Both the position numbers and the translations under genes were made by a program. DNA of 49,553 nucleotides from a virus, in IMG/VR virus record IMGVR_UViG_3300002906_000001, positions 1 through 49,553 of that record. One strand, given 5' to 3'. Below the pieces are notes generated by a model. That model saw nothing but the letters and a program-made list of their open reading frames with translations. It was not told where the DNA came from and made no database searches. Of the stretch, positions 17,764 to 25,112 are shown one piece after another (within the stretch, counting starts at the first letter, position 1; every line of letters starts with the position of its first letter).

Positions 17764-19839
17764 ATGATTTCGAGCGACGCAATCCGCAAAGCCGGCCCCT
17801 ACGTCGGCAACAGTATCGTCACGGTTTTCGCTTTTGCCTTCAAGACTTTCTCCGCGGCCGATCTCAGTGTAACACTCCTCACGACGGCAACTGGCGTTCA
17901 ACAATTGCTGGTGCTGAACACGGATTACACGGTGGTGTTGAACGCCGATCAGAACGCCAACCCAGGCGGCACAGTCACAACCATCGGCGCGATCTCGCCG
18001 ATAGCGAATACTAAGACGTTGACGATCAGCGGCAACGTCATGGCCGATACGCAGAGCACCGATCTCATCACGCCAGGGCCGTGGAACCCTGACATCGTGG
18101 AGGTCATGGTGGATCGCGCCATGATCGGCATTCAGCAATTGCGAGATCGCGCGATCAAGTTCCCGGTGATCGACGCGGTAGCGCCGGTTGATCTGCCGCA
18201 AGCTGAGACTCGCGCGGGCCGACTGCTTGGATTTGACGCAGTAGGCGCGATTACAACTTACATAGTGCAGGCTGCGACTTCTCTTATCGATTTGGCGGCG
18301 GCGACGGGTTCATCGCTGATTGGATTCATTCAGGCCGGTGTTGGCGCAATTGTTCGAACATTACAAGCAAAGCTACGCGAAGCGGTATCTGTCAAAGACT
18401 TCGGTGTCATCGGCGACGGTGTAGCCGACGACGCAGCAGCGTTCGCCACGGCGTTCGCTAGTGGCAACAAACTATTTCGTGTCCCCGCGGGCACATACAA
18501 ACTCACGTCCGCCGTAACAGTGCCGGTCGATGTTTCGTTTTACGGCGACGGCATAGGAAAGACCAATTTCGTACAGGCGACCGCGAACACGAGCGGGTTC
18601 CTTACTTCGGCGTCAGCAAATCGTGCGTACCAGTCGTGGGGTGGCTTCACAATCACCGGAGCAGGTATCGGAGCCAACACTTCAATAGGCGTCGGGTTTG
18701 GCGCATCTGCGTTGACGAAGTTCGATAACTATTGCAAAGCATATGATATCGAAGTGACTGGCTTCGGCAGCGGAATGATCGTAACCAACAACATCGAGGG
18801 TAAGTTCTCCGACATTCATTGCCACAGCAACGGTACAGTAGGATTCAAGGCTGTAGGAAGTGCCTTGCCGGGTTCGAACGCATTCAACAAATTTGATTAT
18901 ATCGAATGCTACGACAACACAACCGATTTCATGCTAGACATCGGCAACGAGAATCAACTGAAAAGATTATATTGCTGGTCAAACGCAGCGCAAACTGTTC
19001 TGCATAATCTTTGGGTGCGCGACTCATCGTTTAATCACTTTGAAGATTATCATATCGAACCTTTGGCCGGTGCCATACAGACCGGCGCGGAAGTGCTGTT
19101 CGAGTCCACCGCTGGCAACATCAACGGTAACATGGTCGGCAACAAAATCGACCGCGCACACTGGTGGCGCAACGGCGGCACCGTTGACAAGTTGCAACTC
19201 GGTACTGGCGGTGGCGGTCAAGCAGTGTACGGTACAGAATTGAATCAATGCGATTGGATGCCGGTTACGGGCGGCACGTATCACGTCAATCTGCTCAACG
19301 AACAGAGCACAAATATCCTTCGCCCACGCTCTCGTAGCGCGACGTTCAGTCAGATCATACGAGAACTTACGATCAATAATCCTAACGTCGCGACGAATCA
19401 TAGCTACATTGGGTCGTATTACGAAGATAGCTATGGCACTTGGGCTCCTGTGTTGTTCGCATCTGTAGCTGCGGCAGCGCTTGGAACTTTGACCGGCACG
19501 ACAAAATGGCAACGCCGCGGCAACACAGTAAAAGTTCAGTTCGATGTGACGTTGAGCGCGAAGAATGCGAATACCGGGAACATCACTTTGCGAGGCTGCG
19601 AAACTATTTCACCAAACGCCGGAACGACTGTGTTCGCAGGATTGCCGGCTGGAGTTGCGATCCCGGTTGCATTGAACGTCTATTCCAACGCTGGCGTTAG
19701 ACAGACAATGAACGCCTACTTCAATACAACTAGCAGTTTCGTTACTTTCCAGATTGACGCCACTGGGGCGCTCGCCACTGAAGCTGCATTTGCTAATAAC
19801 TACCAGATTACCGGTACGTTTGAGTTTCCAGTATCCTAA
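17764..19839 (+). CDS. Tail spike: T7-type fibre N-terminus plus pectate-lyase-like beta helix
   Basis: The 691-residue protein joins a virion-anchoring domain to a receptor-binding or depolymerase domain. Residues 1-160 follow the T7 gp17 N-terminal pattern (G.S..VF.F.FK.FSAADLSV, TLLTTATG.., DYTVVLN, GPWNPDIVEVMVDRAM..IQQLRD). A short linker leads to VKDFGVIGDGVADDAAAF at about 211-228, the hallmark start of a pectate-lyase-3 right-handed beta helix, which continues to about residue 560. The C-terminal 110 residues are beta-rich and may be a trimerisation or carbohydrate-binding cap. This is the main host-range determinant. The ribosome-binding site is GAAGGAAAA before ATG 17764. Confidence 0.85.
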   Translation: MISSDAIRKAGPYVGNSIVTVFAFAFKTFSAADLSVTLLTTATGVQQLLVLNTDYTVVLNADQNANPGGTVTTIGAISPIANTKTLTISGNVMADTQSTDLITPGPWNPDIVEVMVDRAMIGIQQLRDRAIKFPVIDAVAPVDLPQAETRAGRLLGFDAVGAITTYIVQAATSLIDLAAATGSSLIGFIQAGVGAIVRTLQAKLREAVSVKDFGVIGDGVADDAAAFATAFASGNKLFRVPAGTYKLTSAVTVPVDVSFYGDGIGKTNFVQATANTSGFLTSASANRAYQSWGGFTITGAGIGANTSIGVGFGASALTKFDNYCKAYDIEVTGFGSGMIVTNNIEGKFSDIHCHSNGTVGFKAVGSALPGSNAFNKFDYIECYDNTTDFMLDIGNENQLKRLYCWSNAAQTVLHNLWVRDSSFNHFEDYHIEPLAGAIQTGAEVLFESTAGNINGNMVGNKIDRAHWWRNGGTVDKLQLGTGGGGQAVYGTELNQCDWMPVTGGTYHVNLLNEQSTNILRPRSRSATFSQIIRELTINNPNVATNHSYIGSYYEDSYGTWAPVLFASVAAAALGTLTGTTKWQRRGNTVKVQFDVTLSAKNANTGNITLRGCETISPNAGTTVFAGLPAGVAIPVALNVYSNAGVRQTMNAYFNTTSSFVTFQIDATGALATEAAFANNYQITGTFEFPVS

Positions 19840-20369
19840 TGCAGCTCACCACTCACTTCTCGCTCGAAGCGCTGGCCGAATCGGCTACGGCGCAGCGCTT
19901 GGGAATCGACAACTCACCGCCAGATGAATTGATCTCCAACGCGCAGCGTTTGGCGATGGGCCTTGAGCAAGTGCAAACGCTACTCGGGTTTGCATTGCAT
20001 CGCAATTCGGGCTACCGCTGCGAGGCTTTGGAAAAAATATTGACCGCCAAAGATTTCGCAGCGTGGTGCGCGCATCATCAGAAAGACGTTAGCACTGCAT
20101 GGCCTGAGTATTTTGCACGTAAGCAGCATCCTAAGTTCGAAGCTGAAGATTTTACGTGCCCCGAGTTCGGAACGCCACAACATATAGTCGAAAAAATTGC
20201 AGCTTCTAACATTCAGTTCGACCAACTGATAGAGGAAGGCACCTGGGTGCATATCTCGTTCAGTGAAAGCCCGCGACTTCTGAGGGAAGTAGCAACGTTC
20301 AACAATGGCGTGCCGTCGTATTCAACAACCAAAAACAGGCTACCCAATGGATCAATTATCGGAGCCTAG
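19839..20369 (+). CDS. Endolysin, peptidase M15 (D-Ala-D-Ala carboxypeptidase-like)
   Basis: The 176-residue product has the phage M15 layout: LTTHFSLEALAES at the start, RNSGYRCE (about 48-56), a zinc-binding H-x6-D pair in KQHPKFEAEDF (about 88-98), FDQLIEE (about 127), and WVHISF (about 135-140) supplying the last zinc histidine. The usual S.H..G.AAD motif is altered, with the glycine replaced and an extra segment of about 30 residues inserted after SGYR, but the key H, D and H remain. It would cleave peptidoglycan cross-bridges or stem peptides at lysis. No signal peptide or membrane segment is present, so it should depend on the holin. ATG 19839 overlaps the spike stop. Confidence 0.85.
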   Translation: MQLTTHFSLEALAESATAQRLGIDNSPPDELISNAQRLAMGLEQVQTLLGFALHRNSGYRCEALEKILTAKDFAAWCAHHQKDVSTAWPEYFARKQHPKFEAEDFTCPEFGTPQHIVEKIAASNIQFDQLIEEGTWVHISFSESPRLLREVATFNNGVPSYSTTKNRLPNGSIIGA

Positions 20370-20697
20370 CATCGTGAAGTTCTTACTTGACTGGGCGTGG
20401 ACTGCGGTGATCGCGTTGATTGCGGCGCTTTGGGGCGTGCTTCAAAAACGCATCTCAAGTAAGGCGTCCCGAGAGAGCGTTGACCAATTGCGCGACGAAA
20501 TGACGAAAGAATTGGAAACACGGTTGCGATTGATCGACAAATTGTTCACAGCGGTGGAAGACCACGCGAAAGAAGATCACGCATTCCACATGGAAGTGAT
20601 GAAGCAAATGAACACGTTTCACGCTACGGCGATGGAAAAGCTCGCGTCGATGAACGTGGAGACTTTCAAAGAGCTGGCAAAAAAGGCGGACAAATGA
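20347..20697 (+). CDS. Membrane-anchored coiled-coil lysis protein (spanin- or holin-like)
   Basis: The 116-residue protein has one N-terminal membrane helix (about residues 10-28, FLLDWAWTAVIALIAALWG), followed by a charged, coiled-coil domain (about 35-110). This is the layout of an i-spanin (Rz), but single-membrane-segment pinholins also exist. No partner o-spanin lipoprotein was found. I chose ATG 20347 because an AGG site lies 8 nt upstream and the membrane helix then lies near the N-terminus; an earlier in-frame ATG at 20305 would add 14 residues deeper in the endolysin gene. Its stop overlaps the holin start (ATGA). Confidence 0.7.
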   Translation: MDQLSEPSIVKFLLDWAWTAVIALIAALWGVLQKRISSKASRESVDQLRDEMTKELETRLRLIDKLFTAVEDHAKEDHAFHMEVMKQMNTFHATAMEKLASMNVETFKELAKKADK

Positions 20698-21266
20698 AAT
20701 GGACCGATCTACGCGACACATTCGAGAAAGTCGGCTTGCCGATCTTGGCGCAGGCCATCCCCGGCGGCGGCATCGTCGCCACACTGGTGAAGGGGGCGCT
20801 CGGGCTGGCATCGAGCGCCGGTCCTGAAGAAGTGAAGGCGGCGATGACGCCCGAGAATGTGCTCAAGCTCACCGAGCTTCAGAACACGCACGCGGAAGTC
20901 ATGGCGAAAGCCGCCTACGATGCACAGACCGCCGACCGGCAGGCCGAGCGCGACGAGCTGGTGGCTGTCAACACCACCATGCAGACCGAAGCCAAAGCCG
21001 AGCACTGGCTGCAATGGAGCTGGCGACCCCTGAATGGCTACACCCTCGCTGTGGGGAGCTTGGCGCTCGTCCTGGGCACGATCTATCTAGCTGTGGTGGC
21101 GGTCGCCAATAAGGATTTCAGCACCCTCAACGCGATCCCCACGGTGGTCATGGCTGTGACCGCTGCGCTCGCGGTCCCTGGGGCTGTCTGCGGCGTCACC
21201 GCATGGCACCGCGGCGTGGCGCAGCGGATCGACGCGGGTGAGGAACGGGTGGTCAAGACCAGTTAG
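20694..21266 (+). CDS. Holin, three-membrane-segment type
   Basis: The 190-residue product resembles the 3TM holin family of phages and gene transfer agents. It has a weakly hydrophobic N-terminal segment (ILAQAIPGGGIVATLVKGALGLA, about 17-40), a charged linker with repeated Gln/Ala/Glu (about 55-105), the family signature WSWRPLNGYTLAVG (about 108-121), and two strong membrane segments at about 114-137 and 148-168, ending with a WHRG motif and a basic tail. It should make inner-membrane holes that release the M15 endolysin. It is the last gene of the plus-strand late region and its stop lies inside a terminator-like hairpin. Confidence 0.8.
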   Translation: MKWTDLRDTFEKVGLPILAQAIPGGGIVATLVKGALGLASSAGPEEVKAAMTPENVLKLTELQNTHAEVMAKAAYDAQTADRQAERDELVAVNTTMQTEAKAEHWLQWSWRPLNGYTLAVGSLALVLGTIYLAVVAVANKDFSTLNAIPTVVMAVTAALAVPGAVCGVTAWHRGVAQRIDAGEERVVKTS

Positions 21267-21310
21267 AGATGGTCTTGACCAGTTAGAGATGGTCTTTGAT
21301 GGTCTTGACG
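21251..21310. terminator. Palindromic repeats between convergent operons
   Basis: GGTCAAGACC (21251-21260) and GGTCTTGACC (21271-21280) form a perfect 10-bp stem around the 10-nt loop AGTTAGAGAT. The right arm and loop are then duplicated: AGTTAGAGAT again at 21281-21290 and GGTCTTGAC again at 21301-21309. The holin stop lies in the first loop. There is no T tract, but the position between convergent operons suggests a bidirectional terminator or transcript-collision element. Confidence 0.5.
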
Positions 21311-21323
21311 AGTTGAAAAGTCG

Positions 21324-21527
21324 TCAGTCTAGAGCTTCGAAGTCGGCGGCGACGAGCTTGGCGATCTTAGCCGGATCGCAGCGATGTATCTCACCGTGAC
21401 CGTCCACGAGCCGCCAACGCCCGTTGTCATCTTCCCAGGCCAAGCCACCCTTCCCGCAGCGCCGGCACTCTACGAGCGCACCTGACTCGTCTTCTTGGTC
21501 ATCAAACTGATCGTCAAACCAGTTCAT
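21324..21527 (-). CDS. Small acidic protein with possible zinc knuckle
   Basis: The product has 67 residues from the ATG at 21527 and an acidic N-terminus (FDDQFDDQEDES). A CRRC pair (about residues 20-23) and a later HRC (about 48-50) could bind one zinc. Unknown function. It is the last gene of the minus-strand operon. Its start is embedded in the final codons of the upstream HNH gene, and no good ribosome-binding site is visible, so it may rely on translational coupling. An in-frame ATG at 21536 adds three residues. Confidence 0.6.
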   Translation of the reverse strand: MNWFDDQFDDQEDESGALVECRRCGKGGLAWEDDNGRWRLVDGHGEIHRCDPAKIAKLVAADFEALD

Positions 21528-21972
21528 AAGAATCAAGGTAATTCAAAGCAGCCCTAACCAAAGCAGGATCGTCTTTGAATTGTCCTAGAGCAAGATTGCA
21601 AACACGGCACAACCACCCCCTAACTTTTCCAGTAATGTGGTTGTGGTCTAAGTGCTGATTTTGCGTTGTAAGCGTACTTAAATCAACTCGACAAATAGCG
21701 CACAAACCATTTTGCAATAGCCACAGATGCGCGCCATCAGTTCCGTAATCTCTTTTTCTTTTGTACGCTCGTTGACTATCAGCATTTGCTTTTCGCCATG
21801 CGCGTTGAGTTATCTTAGCTCTTTCTTTGTGGCCAGAATAGTACACTCTACTTTGTGCATTTAATTTTTCTTTATGCCTGCTGTAGTATCTCAGTGATGC
21901 GGCTTTTACTTTGTCTGGATGTTTCTTACGCCATTTAGCGGATGCGGCTCTTAACGCGAGTTTATTAGCCAC
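21514..21972 (-). CDS. HNH endonuclease, endonuclease VII-like
   Basis: The 152-residue protein has a basic N-terminal half (repeated KWRKKHPDK, YYSRHKEK, YYSGHKER motifs, typical of DNA-binding linkers of this class) and an endonuclease VII-like module: CAICR (about 93-97), LDHNHITGKVRG (about 108-119) with the catalytic D-H-N-H, then WLCRVCN. It lies between the SNF2 helicase gene, which it overlaps by 8 bp, and the last small gene, which it overlaps by 14 bp. Precise insertion at gene junctions beside replication genes is typical of homing endonucleases. AT-rich codon use contrasts with the neighbouring helicase gene. Start GTG 21972. Confidence 0.8.
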   Translation of the reverse strand: MANKLALRAASAKWRKKHPDKVKAASLRYYSRHKEKLNAQSRVYYSGHKERAKITQRAWRKANADSQRAYKRKRDYGTDGAHLWLLQNGLCAICRVDLSTLTTQNQHLDHNHITGKVRGWLCRVCNLALGQFKDDPALVRAALNYLDSYELV

Positions 21973-23365
21973 GTCGAGCTTTCATCGCGTCAAGTAAAAT
22001 ATCTTGCACGCTTCGTTTGTTTTCTCTACGCGCTAAAACTAATTCGTCAACGGTATCCCGAGCAACAATGTGGTAAATGAAAACTGGTCTATCATAACCG
22101 CTCTGCGCTTGGCGCACTGGGCCGATTCGCGCGTTAATTTGATCATATAATTCGAGTGACCAGTTGTGACCGAAGTGCGCGATGATGTTGGTCACGTCTT
22201 GAAGGCCGTCAATACCGTGGCCCATGCTCTTAGGGTGCGCCAGCCCAATCGGCGATTTCTTCTTCATGAACGTATCAAAGCCGTCTTGAGTAGCGAGCAG
22301 CACCGCTTTAGGAAACGCCTTGGCGATCCGCACTGCGTCGCTTTTGAATTCGTAGCTCACGAGCACCGGCATGCCGTTGGCTTCCTCGACGATGCTCTCC
22401 AGGGCTTCGAGCTTGACGGTGTGAAGCTCACGAAAATCTCTGCCGCCTAAGAGATCGCCCACGTCTTCGAGCGGGGTGACGTAAGCCGCACCGTTGGCTA
22501 GCTGCAAACACTTCTGCGTGCGCGCCGCGGCGTTGAATGCTTCGACTTCGCGCTGTTCGAGCATAGTGAACATCTCGCGTTCCATCTCGTTGTACTTGAT
22601 CCGTGCTTTCGGTGGAAGGTCAACGTAGATGTTGTTGACGATAGGTTCCTTGATGTCGAAGTAGTCTTTGGCGTCGATGGAGATGCACAGATCGCGCAGC
22701 TTGCCTTGAATCTCGGTCTGCGTATGCGGCAACGGTTCGAGCCCGTAACCGTTGTAGGAGCGCTGAAACCAGCGCTGCTTGAAAGCGTTGTGTGTGCGGC
22801 CAAGACGCTGGCCGGCATCGAGGAACCACATCTGGCCCCATAGATCGCTCAACCCCTCCGGTGAGGGCTCACCGGTTAGCTCGATGAAGCGCTTGATCTT
22901 GGTGTGCGCGTGCCGGCTCAGAGCCCGCGGTCGAGCTGCGCCTTGCTTCAAGCGGAAGCCTTTCAGCCGTGTGCTCTCATCGGATACCACTGTGGCAAAC
23001 GGCCAGCGGTCGCCGTAGTAGTTGACCAGCCACTCTAAGTTGTCGTAGTTGGTCGTGTAGATTTGAGCGGCGTACCTAGTCGCGCGACGGCGTTCGTCTT
23101 CGTTGCCGACGATAGGCATAATCTGGAGATTCTTCAGGTGATCCCACTTGTTCGCTTCATTCGGCCATACGTTCTTCGCCACCCGAAGCGGTGCGATCAC
23201 GAGCATCGGATCGTCTTCACCGGCTGCGAGCAGCATATCGAGCGCGGTGAGCGTGCCCACCGTCTTGCCCAAGCCCATGCTCGCCCACACAGCGCAACGC
23301 GGTGTGTCGAGGATGTGATCGGTGATGATCGATTGATAGGGACGCGGTGTGTACGGCTTGCTCAC
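21965..23365 (-). CDS. SNF2-type DEAD/H helicase
   Basis: The 466-residue protein is a superfamily 2 translocase. Motif I is WASMGLGKT at about residues 27-35, motif Ia APLRV near 58, motif II is DEST (about 128-131) in place of DEAH, and motif III-like LTGEPSPEGL lies near 163. The C-terminal domain has LVSYEFKSD (about 345), SMGHGIDGLQ (about 387) and a motif VI-like QINARIGPVRQ (about 418), followed by the FIYHIVARDTVDE segment common in SNF2 proteins. In many phages this gene is paired with a VRR-NUC nuclease, as here, and takes part in replication or recombination. Its start overlaps the upstream gene by 4 bp (ATGA). Confidence 0.88.
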   Translation of the reverse strand: MSKPYTPRPYQSIITDHILDTPRCAVWASMGLGKTVGTLTALDMLLAAGEDDPMLVIAPLRVAKNVWPNEANKWDHLKNLQIMPIVGNEDERRRATRYAAQIYTTNYDNLEWLVNYYGDRWPFATVVSDESTRLKGFRLKQGAARPRALSRHAHTKIKRFIELTGEPSPEGLSDLWGQMWFLDAGQRLGRTHNAFKQRWFQRSYNGYGLEPLPHTQTEIQGKLRDLCISIDAKDYFDIKEPIVNNIYVDLPPKARIKYNEMEREMFTMLEQREVEAFNAAARTQKCLQLANGAAYVTPLEDVGDLLGGRDFRELHTVKLEALESIVEEANGMPVLVSYEFKSDAVRIAKAFPKAVLLATQDGFDTFMKKKSPIGLAHPKSMGHGIDGLQDVTNIIAHFGHNWSLELYDQINARIGPVRQAQSGYDRPVFIYHIVARDTVDELVLARRENKRSVQDILLDAMKARRG

Positions 23366-23643
23366 GGCGCTTCAGGATCGAGGAACGTATTTTCGTTCAG
23401 CTCACTCTTGTCGTACTTCGGGATGCCTTCGCTTTTCAGCGCAGCGTCGTGCGCTCGGCACAGATCAAGGCCCGATTCACGAGCGTGGAAAAAAGCCATG
23501 AGATACGCGCACACCCACTGTCCTTTGGCAATGATGAGCGGTTGCGCCTTCTGGCCTTTCAGTTTGTCGTTGATGTTGTCCATGATGACGAGCGCACCGC
23601 GAATTTCCACCACCTTGTAGAGCTTGTCTTTTTCAAACTTCAT
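23362..23643 (-). CDS. Small conserved replication-operon protein
   Basis: Unknown function. The 93-residue product begins MKFEKDKLYKVVEIRGALVIMDN, with beta-strand-like alternation, and continues with a helix containing AYLMAFFHARESGLDLCRAHDAAL. It lacks known catalytic motifs. It lies between the VRR-NUC and SNF2 genes and overlaps the SNF2 start by 4 bp, so it is part of the same translation-coupled cluster. An AGGAGAA site precedes the ATG at 23643. Confidence 0.75.
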   Translation of the reverse strand: MKFEKDKLYKVVEIRGALVIMDNINDKLKGQKAQPLIIAKGQWVCAYLMAFFHARESGLDLCRAHDAALKSEGIPKYDKSELNENTFLDPEAP

Positions 23644-23669
23644 CGGTTCTCCTTTTTACTCGAATAATT

Positions 23670-23981
23670 CTAAACCTCATTGCGGCGCACTCTCTCGATG
23701 TATGCGTCGATCTTGGCGATAGTGTCGAGCACTAGCACCACGCAGCCTAGACGCTGAAGCCGCACGTGCTCACGTGCCTGACCTTTGTTCGCGCCTTTAC
23801 CGGGGGCTTTGCACTCCACGAAATGAATGCGCGCGGGGAGCTGCATACCGGTAGTGAACAGCGGCCAGATCGCAAGGCGATCTGGCGCATGACGACGGCC
23901 AGGGCTGACAAACTTACGTGTGGTTCCACCGTAGTGTTCGACCTTACGGTGCAGGTAACGCTCGACGCTGGATTCTCTCAT
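23670..23981 (-). CDS. VRR-NUC domain nuclease
   Basis: The 103-residue protein matches the standalone phage VRR-NUC form of the PD-(D/E)XK fold. An N-terminal helix (ESSVERYLHRKVEHYGG) leads to K-F-x-SPGRRHAPDRL (about 23-35), giving the catalytic Asp, then HFVECKAPGK (about 52-61), the E-x-K catalytic pair, then the QAREHVRLQRLGC helix and VVLVLDT strand. Such enzymes act on branched DNA and are often linked to an SNF2 helicase, which is encoded two genes downstream. Its start overlaps the upstream gene by 4 bp. Confidence 0.88.
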   Translation of the reverse strand: MRESSVERYLHRKVEHYGGTTRKFVSPGRRHAPDRLAIWPLFTTGMQLPARIHFVECKAPGKGANKGQAREHVRLQRLGCVVLVLDTIAKIDAYIERVRRNEV

Positions 23982-24571
23982 GGAAACATTTCTCCGTGAA
24001 GTTCGGCCTTGCCAACCGGTACTTTGTTATGCACGCTGTTGTAGTCCTTGTAGTACACCTTGCCTCGCGGAGTGTAGAAACCCCACCATTGTAGCTTCGG
24101 GCCGGTGATAAATAGCGTCACGCACTCTGCGCTTTGGTTGACGATGCGGTGTCTGTCGGTCGCATGACGGAAGGCGATGCTGCGCTCATTGCGATGCACC
24201 ACCCAGGTGAATTCTTCGTCTTGGCCTTCGAAGCACGGTCGTCCGTTGTCGATAGGTCGCAGTTCGCTATACCAGCCGCGCAGTACCACGCTCACAAAAT
24301 TCCAAGGGTGATCGTGCAGCGCGCGATCTAGATCAGGCGTGTGGATGACGTGGATACGAATGGCGATGCCGAAGCGTTGGCACAACCAGCCGAACGGTTC
24401 GCGCCACCATCTCATCGGGTAGCATCCAAGGTCTTCGTGCCATGGAAACGGCACCAGCCAATAGCGCTCCATGTAGAGCGTGCCGTCACCGTGGCGCAGA
24501 TGAAAGTACGGCGTGCGCTTCGCAAGCGCGATGAGTTTGTTGACGGTCCATTTCCATAACCATTTTCTCAT
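23978..24571 (-). CDS. Cupin-like protein
   Basis: The 197-residue product has a cupin-type pattern: a DRALHDHPWNFVSVVLRGWYSE motif at about residues 90-111 (two closely spaced His, then Pro, hydrophobic strand and Gly-Tyr) and a later HRIVNQSAECVTLFITGP strand pair. This suggests a metal-binding double-stranded beta-helix, but the substrate is unknown. Related proteins of similar size occur in phage replication clusters without known function. I chose ATG 24571 because GAAAGGGG lies 8 nt upstream; a longer in-frame start at 24601 would overlap the HNH gene. It overlaps the VRR-NUC gene by 4 bp. Confidence 0.6.
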   Translation of the reverse strand: MRKWLWKWTVNKLIALAKRTPYFHLRHGDGTLYMERYWLVPFPWHEDLGCYPMRWWREPFGWLCQRFGIAIRIHVIHTPDLDRALHDHPWNFVSVVLRGWYSELRPIDNGRPCFEGQDEEFTWVVHRNERSIAFRHATDRHRIVNQSAECVTLFITGPKLQWWGFYTPRGKVYYKDYNSVHNKVPVGKAELHGEMFP

Positions 24572-24585
24572 TGGCTTAACCCCTT

Positions 24586-25110
24586 TCAAATGTGCGCCCA
24601 ACGACGACGTTTTTGGATATTACAGATATTGACCGGGCTTATGCAGAAACGTAATGCTAGTTCTCGGCCCGTGACTTTGCCGCGCAAGCGGCGAATTGCT
24701 AAAACTTCTCGGTTAGTGAGTTTGGCGGCGTAACTACTCTCACCACGCGGTTGGCGACCGTGTTTGATCGTATCGCCGTGGTTGGCTTTGCGTGTATCGT
24801 AGCGTAAATTTCTTGGTGTATTATTCAGATGATCGCCGTCATTGTGGCAAACATCTTTACCATACGGACGTGGACCGATAAACGCAAAAGCAACGGTTTG
24901 GTGAATGAGGATACGCTTACTGTCATTATTTTTCTTTAGCGTAACTTTCTTGTAACCAAAACCGTCTTTATGCAATGAACGGAGCTGTCCGCGATAAAAA
25001 CGACGACGCCCATCTGAGAATGCAACCCAACGTCCGACTGAACGCACTCGGCCAATACTACTGATTTCGTACCAGCCAACGTATCCAGGAATAGGTTTCC
25101 AATGTTCCAT
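24586..25110 (-). CDS. HNH homing endonuclease with NUMOD4 domain
   Basis: The 174-residue protein has a NUMOD4 N-terminus (WKPIPGYVGWYEISSIGRVRS, about 4-24), a central HNH module (IHQTVAFAF, then DVCHNDGDHLNNTPRNLRYDT, about 85-106) and a C-terminal helix-turn-helix-like DNA-binding segment (AAKLTNREVLAIRRLRGKVTG onward). This is the I-HmuI/I-TevIII-like class, not the endonuclease VII-like class of the other HNH genes here. It sits 2 bp downstream of the DNA polymerase gene, a classic homing target. Its AT-rich codon use differs from the genes downstream. The ATG at 25110 follows the polymerase stop by 2 bp and has AAAGAATAG upstream. Confidence 0.85.
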   Translation of the reverse strand: MEHWKPIPGYVGWYEISSIGRVRSVGRWVAFSDGRRRFYRGQLRSLHKDGFGYKKVTLKKNNDSKRILIHQTVAFAFIGPRPYGKDVCHNDGDHLNNTPRNLRYDTRKANHGDTIKHGRQPRGESSYAAKLTNREVLAIRRLRGKVTGRELALRFCISPVNICNIQKRRRWAHI

Positions 25111-25112
25111 GA

